Below, one piece after another: positions 9,057 to 17,473 of a DNA stretch of 64,000 nt (positions are counted from its first letter, which is position 1; each line of letters begins with the position of its first letter). The stretch comes from JACVRX01 sp046726315. Lineage in GTDB: Bacteria; Actinomycetota; Actinomycetes; Jiangellales; Jiangellaceae. Both the position numbers and the translations under genes were made by a program. Location of the stretch: contig JBKPAG010000005.1 of NCBI GenBank assembly GCA_046726315.1, positions 48,043-112,042 of the forward strand. The letters are read 5' to 3'. The notes under the pieces were generated by a model that had not been told where the DNA came from, searched no databases, and worked only from the letters and a program-made list of their open reading frames with translations.

Positions 9057-10334
9057 ATGGACCGATTCCGGGTGACCGGTGGAACGCCCCTCCGAGGGGA
9101 AGTCCGCGTCGCGGGCGCGAAGAACAGCGCGCTCAAACTCATGGCGGGCGCGCTGCTCGCAGAAGGCCGGACGACCTTGCGGGCCGTCCCGGCGATCACC
9201 GACGTCGATTACATGATCGATCTGTTGCGCCGTCTCGGCGCCGACGTCGTTCGTAATGTCGACGGCACAGTGATCGTCGACGTGCCCGCTCAGGTCAGCT
9301 TTGCAGCGCCATACCACTTGGTCCGACGGCTGCGAGCGTCCATCTGCGTCCTCGGTCCGTTGCTCGCCCGGTGCCGCGCGGCCGATGTCGCCCTGCCGGG
9401 CGGCGACGCGATCGGGTCTCGTGGACTGGGGATGCACCTGGCCGGCCTGGAGAAGTTGGGCGCGACGGTGGCCGTTGAACACGGCTTCGTCGTCGCCCGA
9501 GCACCGCGTGGCCTACGGGGCGCCAGCATCTGGCTGGACTTCCCGAGCGTCGGGGCCACGGAAAACCTGCTCACCGCAGCCACCCTGGCGGCGGGTACCA
9601 CGGTCATCGACAACGCCGCACGCGAGCCCGAGATCGTCGACATCTGCCGGCTGTTGACCCAGATGGGCGCCAAGATCGACGGCATCGGCACGTCGACACT
9701 CCGGATCGAGGGTGTAGAGACCCTGAGCCCCACCGAACACACCACGGTTCCCGACCGCATCGTGACCGGGACCTGGGCGATCGCGGCAGTCATGACCCGT
9801 GGTGACGTCACGATCGGGAACGGGCGGGCCGACCATCTCGAGATCGTGCTGGACAAGCTCGCCTACGCAGGTGCCACGATCGACAGCGCGGACGAAGGGC
9901 TGCGGGTCGCCATGTCCGGCCAGCCACGGTCGGTCGACGTCGTCACCCTTCCCTACCCGGGGTTTCCGACGGACCTGCAGCCAATGGTGGTGGCACTCAA
10001 CGCTGTGTCGCAGGGCACGGCGATGGTCACGGAGAACGTGTACGAGGCCAGGTTCATGTTCGTCAACGAGCTTGCCCGCCTCGGGGCTGACATCCGCACC
10101 GACGGGCATCACGCTGTCGCGCACGGCCGGCCACGGCTGTCCGCGGCGCCGGTCGTGGCTCCGGACATCAGGGCCGGAGCAGGTCTGGTGCTCGCGGGCC
10201 TGGTGGCCGAAGGCGAGACACTGGTCTCGGCCGTGCATCACATCGACCGCGGGTATCCGGACTTCGCCGGTGAGCTCAACTCACTCGGGGCTCGGGTCAT
10301 CCGGGAGCCTGACCCCGACTACTACGAGGACTGA
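9057..10334 (+). CDS. murA: UDP-N-acetylglucosamine 1-carboxyvinyltransferase
   Basis: First committed enzyme of peptidoglycan precursor synthesis; transfers enolpyruvate from PEP to UDP-GlcNAc. It is 425 residues, the normal length. The catalytic loop reads LPGGDAIGSRG: residue 117 is Asp where most bacteria have the Cys alkylated by fosfomycin. The same Asp117 occurs in M. tuberculosis MurA, which is intrinsically fosfomycin-insensitive. The TGA stop overlaps the ATG of the next gene by one base. Confidence 0.96.
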   Translation: MDRFRVTGGTPLRGEVRVAGAKNSALKLMAGALLAEGRTTLRAVPAITDVDYMIDLLRRLGADVVRNVDGTVIVDVPAQVSFAAPYHLVRRLRASICVLGPLLARCRAADVALPGGDAIGSRGLGMHLAGLEKLGATVAVEHGFVVARAPRGLRGASIWLDFPSVGATENLLTAATLAAGTTVIDNAAREPEIVDICRLLTQMGAKIDGIGTSTLRIEGVETLSPTEHTTVPDRIVTGTWAIAAVMTRGDVTIGNGRADHLEIVLDKLAYAGATIDSADEGLRVAMSGQPRSVDVVTLPYPGFPTDLQPMVVALNAVSQGTAMVTENVYEARFMFVNELARLGADIRTDGHHAVAHGRPRLSAAPVVAPDIRAGAGLVLAGLVAEGETLVSAVHHIDRGYPDFAGELNSLGARVIREPDPDYYED

Positions 10335-11542
10335 TGAGCGTCGACACCCGGGACCACGCTAGGGGAGAGGTCCTCTCGCCGGGCAGGCGGTTCGGTGGCC
10401 TGCTTCGGCCGTGGACCTGGCCATTGTCGCGGATCGGACTGACCGCGTACTTCGTCATTTTGGGCGGCTATGTCGTCAACGTGGGGATCCCAACCGACCG
10501 GATCGGGCAGACCGGTTGGATCCTGATCGGAATCGTCGCTGCTCGTCTGGGCCGGCCGCTGCGCGATCATGTGCGCGCCGTCCTGGATTGGCTACCCTTG
10601 CTCGCCGCCCTGATCCTTTACGACCACACCCGTGGAATAGCCGACGCGCTCGGGATCCCGGTTCGTGTGCTCGAGCTCGCCGACCTCGAGCGGCTTCTGT
10701 TCAACGGCGTGCTGCCCAGCGCATGGCTACAGGAGCACTTCTACGACCTCGGTGATCCGCACTGGTGGGATGCCACGGCGTCCGTGGTGTACATCACGCA
10801 TTTCGTGCTGCCTTGGGTGTTGGCCGCTGTGCTCTATGTCCGATCCCGCCCGGTGTGGTTGACCTATGTACGGCGGGTCATCCTGCTTTCCTACGCAGGG
10901 CTCGCAACGTACATTCTGATTCCGGCCGCGCCACCGTGGTATGCATCGCGGTACGGCTTCGTCGCAGAGAAGATCGACCGGGTGTCTACCGACGGCTGGT
11001 CGATTGTGGGCCTGCGCAGCGCCGGCGCGTGGTTGGACCAGGCGCAGGCCGGTTCCAACCAGGTGGCTGCACTGCCGTCACTGCATGCCGCGTTCGCCCT
11101 GCTCTTCAGCGTTACGTTGCTAGTGCTGGTACGCAACAGGGTGCTGAAGTTGCTGCTCGCGGCCTATCCGGTCGCCATGGCGTTGACCCTCGTCTACGGC
11201 GGCGAGCACTATGTGATCGACGTGCTGCTCGGCTGGGTCTACGTCGGTCTCGTCGTGCTGGTATCCGTCGCCTGGCAGACCTGGCGGTCAACTGCCGTCG
11301 ATCACGCGCCGGACGACGTCCCTGGCGCGACCGGCGTCGTCGGGCCAGACCATGATCTGACGACCATTCCGATCGACCGTGACAGTGAACCGGATGCCGG
11401 CGGCCGTCAGCGCCGCGCGGACCGGCTCAAGCTCCGCGGCGGTGCGGCTGGCGGCGACGGGTTGCAGCAGGCCGTACTCCGGCTTCGAGGGACCGACCAG
11501 GGAGGATCCGCGCGCGAACGCCCACCGGACGATCAGCAGTAG
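10334..11542 (+). CDS. PAP2-superfamily integral membrane protein
   Basis: A 402-residue membrane protein with about six hydrophobic segments. The PAP2 phosphatase motifs AALPSLHAA and GGEHYVIDVLLG supply the conserved histidines and aspartate. The arrangement resembles the PAP2_3 / inositolphosphoceramide-synthase-like branch, so a lipid phosphatase or phosphotransferase role is inferred. It is coupled to murA by a TGATG overlap. The last 85 or so residues are polar and low in complexity and are antisense to the gene at 11288-11608, so a shorter functional protein is possible. Confidence 0.82.
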   Translation: MSVDTRDHARGEVLSPGRRFGGLLRPWTWPLSRIGLTAYFVILGGYVVNVGIPTDRIGQTGWILIGIVAARLGRPLRDHVRAVLDWLPLLAALILYDHTRGIADALGIPVRVLELADLERLLFNGVLPSAWLQEHFYDLGDPHWWDATASVVYITHFVLPWVLAAVLYVRSRPVWLTYVRRVILLSYAGLATYILIPAAPPWYASRYGFVAEKIDRVSTDGWSIVGLRSAGAWLDQAQAGSNQVAALPSLHAAFALLFSVTLLVLVRNRVLKLLLAAYPVAMALTLVYGGEHYVIDVLLGWVYVGLVVLVSVAWQTWRSTAVDHAPDDVPGATGVVGPDHDLTTIPIDRDSEPDAGGRQRRADRLKLRGGAAGGDGLQQAVLRLRGTDQGGSARERPPDDQQ

Positions 11543-11608
11543 CGTGCCCAGCACGGCCGCTACCACCAGCGGCCCCAGTACATACGTCGCGTCACCGGTG
11601 CCGGGCAT
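11288..11608 (-). CDS. Small membrane protein with DUF2007-like tail
   Basis: A 106-residue protein: short N-terminus, one membrane helix (about residues 10-30), then a soluble domain (YGLLQPVAASRTAAELEPVR ... AAGIRFTV) resembling the DUF2007-type fold of putative signal-transducing proteins. The match is from memory and moderate. The reading frame overlaps the 3' end of the PAP2 gene by 255 bases on the other strand. Its amino-acid composition looks more protein-like than the PAP2 tail, which favours this frame as genuinely coding. Confidence 0.65.
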   Translation of the reverse strand: MPGTGDATYVLGPLVVAAVLGTLLLIVRWAFARGSSLVGPSKPEYGLLQPVAASRTAAELEPVRAALTAAGIRFTVTVDRNGRQIMVWPDDAGRARDVVRRVIDGS

Positions 11609-11674
11609 GGTCTCAGTGTGCCCACCAGCAGCCGATCCGGCACCTGCCGACCACGTCAAGAAAGGGGTCATCAC

Positions 11675-12526
11675 ATGTCGCAGCAAGTCGCCGTCGTCGG
11701 CGCCGGCCTGATGGGGTCTGGTATTGCACAGGTCGCCGCACTGGCGGGCTGGCAGGTCGTGCTGCGAGACATCACCGACGATGCACTGGCGCGAGGGATT
11801 GCCGGGATCGAGAGCAGCACGGCTCGCCTGGTCGAGAAGAATCGGCTGACGGCCGACGACCGTTCGGCCGCGCTGACGCGCATTACGACGACCCGTGACC
11901 TCGACGCAGCCGCCAACGCCGACATCGTGGTCGAAGCCGTATTCGAGCAGGTCGAAGCGAAGCAAGAACTGTTCCGGGAGCTCGACGACATCTGCCGGGC
12001 CGACGCGGTGCTCGGCACCAACACCAGCGCGATCCCGATCACCACGATCGCGTCGGTCACGAACCGCCCGGAGTCGGTCGTCGGCACGCATTTCTTCTCG
12101 CCAGTCCCAGTGATGGAGTTGTGCGAACTGGTCCGCGGCTTGCGCACGTCGGACGCGACCCTGGCAGCTGCCCGGGCGTTCGCCGAGTCGCTGGGCAAGA
12201 CGTGTGTCGTCGTCAACCGTGATGTTGCCGGCTTCGTCACCACGCGACTGATCAGTGCGTTCGTGGTGGAGGCTGTGCGTTTGTACGAGTCGGGGGTGGC
12301 GTCTGCTGAAGACATCGACACCGCATGCCGCCTCGGATTCGGGCACCGGATGGGCCCGCTCGCCACGGCCGATCTGACCGGCATTGACGTCTTGCGGTAT
12401 GCGACGTCAAACATATATGCGGACACGGGTGACCCGAAGTTCTTCCCGCCCGAGACGCTGAGCCGCATGGTGGCGGCCGGGCAGCTGGGCAGGAAGTCGG
12501 GCCAGGGCTTCTACACGTACTCGTGA
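11675..12526 (+). CDS. hbd: 3-hydroxybutyryl-CoA dehydrogenase
   Basis: NAD(P)-dependent 3-hydroxyacyl-CoA dehydrogenase, 283 residues. It has the N-terminal Rossmann motif GAGLMGSGIAQ (residues 9-19), the catalytic-histidine region GTHFFSPVPVMELCEL, and the C-terminal dimerisation domain (GFVTTRL, FGHRMGPLATADLTGID). The single-domain length fits Hbd/PaaH/FadB2 types. AAAGGGG precedes the ATG. It lies 74 bases upstream of ethylmalonyl-CoA mutase, consistent with a shared role in C4 acyl-CoA interconversion. Confidence 0.92.
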   Translation: MSQQVAVVGAGLMGSGIAQVAALAGWQVVLRDITDDALARGIAGIESSTARLVEKNRLTADDRSAALTRITTTRDLDAAANADIVVEAVFEQVEAKQELFRELDDICRADAVLGTNTSAIPITTIASVTNRPESVVGTHFFSPVPVMELCELVRGLRTSDATLAAARAFAESLGKTCVVVNRDVAGFVTTRLISAFVVEAVRLYESGVASAEDIDTACRLGFGHRMGPLATADLTGIDVLRYATSNIYADTGDPKFFPPETLSRMVAAGQLGRKSGQGFYTYS

Positions 12527-12600
12527 GGATGGTCACACCGAGGGCCTGAGCAAGTTACCGGCGGGTAGAGTTCGGGCATCGCAGTCCCTCGGGAGGGACG

Positions 12601-14580
12601 ATGCGCGAACGGCCGTGGCTGATGCGGACATACGCGGGACATTCGTCCGCGGCCGAGAGCAACGCGCTGTTCCGTCGCAACCTTGCCAAAGGGCAGACCG
12701 GCCTGTCGGTGGCCTTCGACCTGCCAACCCAGACCGGATACGACCCCGACCACGAACGTGCCGGCGGTGAGGTCGGCAGGGTCGGCGTGCCAGTCTCGCA
12801 CCTGGGCGACATGCGAGCGCTCTTCGACGGCATTCCGCTGGAGCGGAGCAACACCAGCATGACCATCAACGCGACCGCCATGTGGCTGTTTGCCCTCTAC
12901 CACGTCGTCGCCGAAGAGCAGGGCGCCGACCTGTCCCGGCTGGCCGGCACGACCCAGAACGACATCATCAAGGAGTACTTGTCCCGCGGGACCTACGTCT
13001 TCCCCCCCGAAGCTTCGCTGCGGCTCACGACCGACCTGATCACGTACACAGTCGACCACGTTCCGCGCTGGAATCCGGTCAACGTATGCAGTTATCACCT
13101 GCAGGAAGCGGGGGCTACGCCGATCCAAGAGGTCGCGTACGCGCTGTGCACCGCGATCGCGATCTTGGACGCTGTGCGCGACTCGGGCCAGGTGTCTTCC
13201 GGGCAGTTCCCGGACGTGGCCGGACGAATTTCGTTCTTCGTCAACGCCGGCGTCCGCTTCGTCGAGGAGATGTGCAAGCTGCGCGCGTTCGCGCGGCTGT
13301 GGGACGACCTGCTGGCCGAGCGCTACGGGATCGCCGATCCCGACCTTCGGCGGTTTCGGTACGGCGTGCAGGTCAACTCGCTCGGGTTGACCGAGGCGCA
13401 GCCAGAGAACAACGTGGCGCGGATCATGATCGAGATGCTCGCGGTCACCCTGTCCAAACGCGCGCGAGCCCGGGCCGTGCAGTTGCCGGCGTGGAACGAG
13501 GCTCTGGGCCTGCCCCGGCCCTGGGATCAGCAGTGGAGCCTGCGGTTACAGCAAGTGCTCGCGCACGAGACCGACCTGCTGGAGTACGACGACCTGTTCG
13601 ACGGATCCGCCGTGGTGGACGAGCAAGTTTCTCGAATTGCTGGCGAGGCCCGAGCAGAGCTGGATCGCGTCCAGGCGATGGGAGGCGCCGTTGCAGCTGT
13701 CGAAACCGGATACATGAAACAGCAGCTGGTTGCCGCCCACGCGGAACGCCTGCGGCGGATCGAGTCCGGGGAGGACATGGTGGTCGGCGTCAACTGCTTC
13801 ACCGAGACCGAACCCTCGCCGCTGATGGCCGAGCCGGGCACCGCGGTGCAGGCCGTCGACGCTGCGGCGGAGGCTCGCGCGGCCGAGGCGGTCCAGATCT
13901 GGCGGTCCGAGCGAGATCGGACCCATGTGGGGGAGGCTCTCGGAACCCTGCAGTCCGACGCCAAGTCCGGCGCCAACCTGGTACCGGCGACGCTGCACTG
14001 CGCGCGGGCCGGCGTCACGACGGGGGAGTGGGCGGGAGCGCTGCGCGAGGTATTCGGTGAGTACCGGGCTCCGACCGGAGTCGGGTCCGCGATCACCGCC
14101 GCGGCGGGACCTGACATTGCGGTGGTGCGGGCGGCGGTGCGGGCGACAGGCGAGCAGATCGGCGCCCGGCTCCGGCTCCTGATCGGAAAGCCGGGCCTGG
14201 ATGGTCATTCCAACGGCGCCGAGCAGGTGGCTGTGCGAGCGCGCGACTGCGGGTTCGAGGTCGTCTACCAGGGCATCCGGCTGACTCCCGCCGAGATCGT
14301 GGCGGCCGCGATCGAAGAGGACGTCCATTGTGTTGGCTTGTCGATCCTGTCCGGGTCACATCTGGAGCTCGTGCCCGAGATCATTGCCGGCCTGGGGTCC
14401 GCAGGAGCGGCGGACATCCCGGTCGTGGTCGGCGGGATCATTCCGGCGGCCGATGCGGCGGCGCTGCGGGAGCTTGGCGTTGCGGACGTGTTTACGCCCA
14501 AGGATGTCGGCCTGACCGACATCATCGGCCGCATCGTCCGGGTGATCAGGGTGGCCAACGGGTTGCCGACCGGCGGCTAA
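12601..14580 (+). CDS. ecm: Ethylmalonyl-CoA mutase
   Basis: B12-dependent mutase converting ethylmalonyl-CoA to methylsuccinyl-CoA in the ethylmalonyl-CoA pathway of C2 assimilation. It is 659 residues: a TIM-barrel catalytic domain, then a cobalamin domain with DGHSNG (Asp534, His536, Gly539) supplying the lower cobalt ligand. The runs LMRTYAGHSSAAESN, GQTGLSVAFDLPTQTGYD and LPRPWDQQWSLR match the Ecm/MeaA branch rather than methylmalonyl-CoA mutase. GGGAGGGACG precedes the ATG. Crotonyl-CoA carboxylase/reductase, its usual partner, is not in this window. Confidence 0.93.
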   Translation: MRERPWLMRTYAGHSSAAESNALFRRNLAKGQTGLSVAFDLPTQTGYDPDHERAGGEVGRVGVPVSHLGDMRALFDGIPLERSNTSMTINATAMWLFALYHVVAEEQGADLSRLAGTTQNDIIKEYLSRGTYVFPPEASLRLTTDLITYTVDHVPRWNPVNVCSYHLQEAGATPIQEVAYALCTAIAILDAVRDSGQVSSGQFPDVAGRISFFVNAGVRFVEEMCKLRAFARLWDDLLAERYGIADPDLRRFRYGVQVNSLGLTEAQPENNVARIMIEMLAVTLSKRARARAVQLPAWNEALGLPRPWDQQWSLRLQQVLAHETDLLEYDDLFDGSAVVDEQVSRIAGEARAELDRVQAMGGAVAAVETGYMKQQLVAAHAERLRRIESGEDMVVGVNCFTETEPSPLMAEPGTAVQAVDAAAEARAAEAVQIWRSERDRTHVGEALGTLQSDAKSGANLVPATLHCARAGVTTGEWAGALREVFGEYRAPTGVGSAITAAAGPDIAVVRAAVRATGEQIGARLRLLIGKPGLDGHSNGAEQVAVRARDCGFEVVYQGIRLTPAEIVAAAIEEDVHCVGLSILSGSHLELVPEIIAGLGSAGAADIPVVVGGIIPAADAAALRELGVADVFTPKDVGLTDIIGRIVRVIRVANGLPTGG

Positions 14581-14661
14581 CACCCAGCTCCTCGACGATC
14601 CCTCCACGATCTCGACGGTCGCGGTCTTTCCGGCCCCGTTCGAACCCCGGCCCCGAACCGA

Positions 14662-15405
14662 TCAGCGCCTGAGGTCGGACACCGCCTCGAAATAGGCGTT
14701 GGAGTCCGGCCGGTAGAGCAGGTACAAGATGACGACCGCCAATGCTGCGGACACCACGCTGAAGACCAGGACGATGCCGGAATACTGCCTCGTTGTCAGC
14801 CCGATCAGGGTGAGCAGGATGTTGAGGCCGCCGAGGACGGTGGCGACGATCCGCGCCCAGCTCTTGCCGCGCCGGTTCGCCTCCGCCATCCACACCCACA
14901 GCAAGACACCGATCAGGCCGATGATAATTGCGAAAGCAATGCCGAAGGCGACGATGGTGTCGAGCTGGCTCTCGGTGAGGTCTGGATCCCTCTCGAGCGC
15001 CGCTTCGCGGACCGACCCCTGAGTCAACAGGCTGACCACGAAGCTGATCGCCGCGAGAGCCGCGCCGGCGTACATGAGTTTGACGGCTGTGAGGATCGAC
15101 GGTGGCGGCGTGGGTTTCGAGCGCTGGTCGTCGTACGGCACCTGCGGCGGCGCCGGCGGGTATGCGGGGGGTTGCTGGCTGGACCTGAAGTCCTCGGCAG
15201 GGCGGTCGACCCCGGCAGCAGCCGGTTCTGTCGGCGGCTCGTCCGATGTGGGCGGGTGGCCGGGAGCCGCCGGCTGGTCGGGCGCCGGCTGGTCCGCGAC
15301 CGGCTGGTCGCCCGCCGGCTGGTCAGAGGTCCGTTGATCGGGCTCGGGTTCGTCCGGCCGGCCCGCAGGCGTTCCCCAGGGATCCGACGGAGGGGTAGTG
15401 CTCAT
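14662..15405 (-). CDS. Proline-rich membrane protein (paralogue 1)
   Basis: A 247-residue protein. The first ~100 residues are Pro/Asp/Gln-rich with repeated DQPAxDQP units and probably disordered; then come four hydrophobic segments beginning at SILTAVKLMYAGAALAAISF. The membrane domain matches the next gene (WMAEANRRGKSWARIVATVL against WMAQANHRGDAWARIVATVL). No family function is known to me. It converges on ecm and is separated from its paralogue by 73 bases, probably one transcript. Confidence 0.85.
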   Translation of the reverse strand: MSTTPPSDPWGTPAGRPDEPEPDQRTSDQPAGDQPVADQPAPDQPAAPGHPPTSDEPPTEPAAAGVDRPAEDFRSSQQPPAYPPAPPQVPYDDQRSKPTPPPSILTAVKLMYAGAALAAISFVVSLLTQGSVREAALERDPDLTESQLDTIVAFGIAFAIIIGLIGVLLWVWMAEANRRGKSWARIVATVLGGLNILLTLIGLTTRQYSGIVLVFSVVSAALAVVILYLLYRPDSNAYFEAVSDLRR

Positions 15406-15478
15406 GGGATTGACGGTCCTTCCATCGCTGCACCGGCGTCACACCATAGAGGAAGATCACCACGGGTGGCGGAACGGG

Positions 15479-15991
15479 TCACCTGCCGATGACGCCGGAC
15501 CGCGATGCGTAGTACGCATCGGAGTCCTTGCGATAGAGCAGCCACAGGATCGCGCCGGACAACGCGATCGAGGTGATGTTGATCACGACTCCGAATCCGG
15601 TGGTCTGGACCAGGTTGTAGGCCGTCAGCACGACATTCAGCCCGAACAGCACCGTGGCGACGATGCGTGCCCAGGCGTCGCCCCGGTGATTGGCCTGCGC
15701 CATCCACAGCCAGAGGCCGACGGCGATCACGCCGATGACCACACTGACACCGCTGGCCATGTTGACGGCCCGGTCGAGCTCTTCGGCGGTCTGTTCCGGG
15801 TCCTCTTCGATCAACTGATCCCGCAACTGGCTCCGCGTGGCGAGCGCAAAGAACATGCCCAACATGGACAACCCGGCACCGACGTACATGAGCTTCACCG
15901 CGGCCAACAATGACGTGGGCGGCGCAGCCCCGGGTGCGATCGGAGGCACGGTGGGTGCTCGGGGGTCCGGCGGATCCGCTGGTGTCGTCAT
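15479..15991 (-). CDS. Small membrane protein (paralogue 2)
   Basis: A 170-residue protein with a short proline-rich N-terminus and four membrane segments, paralogous to the protein at 14662-15405. Shared elements include AAVKLMYVGAGLS, the RARIVATVL-like block and the C-terminal ILWLLYRKDSDAYY. The start ATG at 15991 precedes the proline-rich leader; a longer in-frame extension upstream crosses the divergent amidase and is not credible. Function is unknown. Its arrangement as a tandem pair suggests local duplication with divergence of the cytoplasmic tail length. Confidence 0.85.
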   Translation of the reverse strand: MTTPADPPDPRAPTVPPIAPGAAPPTSLLAAVKLMYVGAGLSMLGMFFALATRSQLRDQLIEEDPEQTAEELDRAVNMASGVSVVIGVIAVGLWLWMAQANHRGDAWARIVATVLFGLNVVLTAYNLVQTTGFGVVINITSIALSGAILWLLYRKDSDAYYASRSGVIGR

Positions 15992-16033
15992 GGCAACACC
16001 ATCCTGACGGTTCGGCTGGCCTACGGTCGAGTG

Positions 16034-17473
16034 GTGACTGTGATCCATGAGCTGACAGCGCTCCAGCTCGCCAGGGCGGTCAGAGAGAAGGAGGTCTCGC
16101 CAACCGAGGTGCTCGACCACACGTTCGAGCGGGTGAACCGGCTCAGCGAGCGAGTGGGCGCATTCATCACGCTCACACCGGACCTCGCGCGAGACCAGGC
16201 CCAGCGGATGGAAAAAGCCGTGCTGGCCGGCACCGAGGTTCCGCCGCTGGCCGGCGTGCCCTGTCCTATCAAGGATCTCGCCATGGTCGCCGGCGTGCCC
16301 TTCACCGCGGGAAGCGCGACCCTCGCCGGAACCGTCGCGCCCGTTGATGACGGCGTGGTATCGCTGCTGCATGGCGCCGGAACGCTCATGGTCGGCAAGA
16401 CCACCACGCCGGAGTTCGGGCTGCCCTGCTACACCGAGCCGGAAATCGCACCGCCGGCCCGCTCGCCGTGGGATCTCACCCGCTCCGCCGGCGGCTCCAG
16501 CGGCGGAGCGGCCGCTGCGGTTGCGGCTCACATCGTCCCGGTTGCCCATGCGTCTGACGGCGGCGGCTCGATCCGGATTCCGGCAAGTGCCTGTGGTCTG
16601 GTGGGCCTGAAGCCCACCCGCGGCCGGGTGAGCCCGGGACCCTACGGGGTCGACGGTGCGGGGCTCGCCGTCTCTGGCGTGCTCACCCGGGACGTCCGCG
16701 ACACCGCTGCCTTACTCGACGTCCTGGCCCGGGGCTGGCCGGGCGATCTGCATGTGCTGCCCGGTCCGTCAACGACCTTCCTCGATGCCTGCGAGCACGA
16801 CCCAGGCCGGCTCAGGATCGGCATCCTCACCACCCCGGTGATCGCCGAGCAAGCGCAGGTGGACCAGCCGTGCCTGGAAGCGGTCAGCGAGACAGCGTCG
16901 CTGCTCGCCGACCTCGGCCATGTCGTGGACGAGGCACCGGTTCCCTTTCCAGCGCAGCGGTGGGAGTCGTTTGAGGCACTCTGGTCGGTGCTGGCGGCGA
17001 CAGCACCCATCGCGCCGGAGAAGGAGCACCTGCTGATGCCGTACACGCGCTGGTTGCGTGCTACGGGCCGGGGCTTCTCGGGGGTTCAGTACGCGGAGGC
17101 CGTCTCCGGTGTGCAGCGGACGACCCGCGACGCCGCGGGCGCATGGGCGGCGTTCGACGTGATCGTTTCCCCAACGCTTGCCCGGCTTCCCGCGTTTGTC
17201 GGCGAACTGCGCGACGACGAGGACCCGGCGGCCGACTTTGCCGCTCAGGTGGAGTACACGCCGTGGACCAGCGTCTGGAACCTCACCGGCTGGCCGGCGA
17301 TCAGTCTGCCGCTGCACCGAGTCGAGATCGACGGGGTCACGCTGCCTGTCGGCGTCATGCTCGGTGGACGCCACGGAACAGAGGAGAACCTGTTGGCGTT
17401 ATCGGCCCAACTGGAAGAAGCTCGGCCGTGGCGCGAGGCGTTGCGGGAGGCAGCAGATGTCCCAGGTCGGTGA
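16034..17473 (+). CDS. Amidase signature family hydrolase
   Basis: About 479 residues. The amidase signature is clear: PIKDL supplies the catalytic Lys, and RSAGGSSGGAAAA (around residues 149-161) supplies the cis-Ser and nucleophilic Ser. The C-terminal WTSVWNLTGWPAISLPL block is typical of the family. The substrate cannot be deduced; relatives include GatA, indole-acetamide and aryl-acyl amidases, and there is no gatB/gatC here, so a tRNA amidotransferase role is unlikely. The start is one of two adjacent GTG codons (16031, 16034). It overlaps the next gene by 17 bases. Confidence 0.9.
   Translation: MTVIHELTALQLARAVREKEVSPTEVLDHTFERVNRLSERVGAFITLTPDLARDQAQRMEKAVLAGTEVPPLAGVPCPIKDLAMVAGVPFTAGSATLAGTVAPVDDGVVSLLHGAGTLMVGKTTTPEFGLPCYTEPEIAPPARSPWDLTRSAGGSSGGAAAAVAAHIVPVAHASDGGGSIRIPASACGLVGLKPTRGRVSPGPYGVDGAGLAVSGVLTRDVRDTAALLDVLARGWPGDLHVLPGPSTTFLDACEHDPGRLRIGILTTPVIAEQAQVDQPCLEAVSETASLLADLGHVVDEAPVPFPAQRWESFEALWSVLAATAPIAPEKEHLLMPYTRWLRATGRGFSGVQYAEAVSGVQRTTRDAAGAWAAFDVIVSPTLARLPAFVGELRDDEDPAADFAAQVEYTPWTSVWNLTGWPAISLPLHRVEIDGVTLPVGVMLGGRHGTEENLLALSAQLEEARPWREALREAADVPGR

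Noticed and set aside
16479..16549. N-terminal extension of the 15479-15991 membrane protein up to 16549
   Set aside because: The extension crosses the divergent amidase gene; the ATG at 15991 gives a normal start for the paralogous pair.
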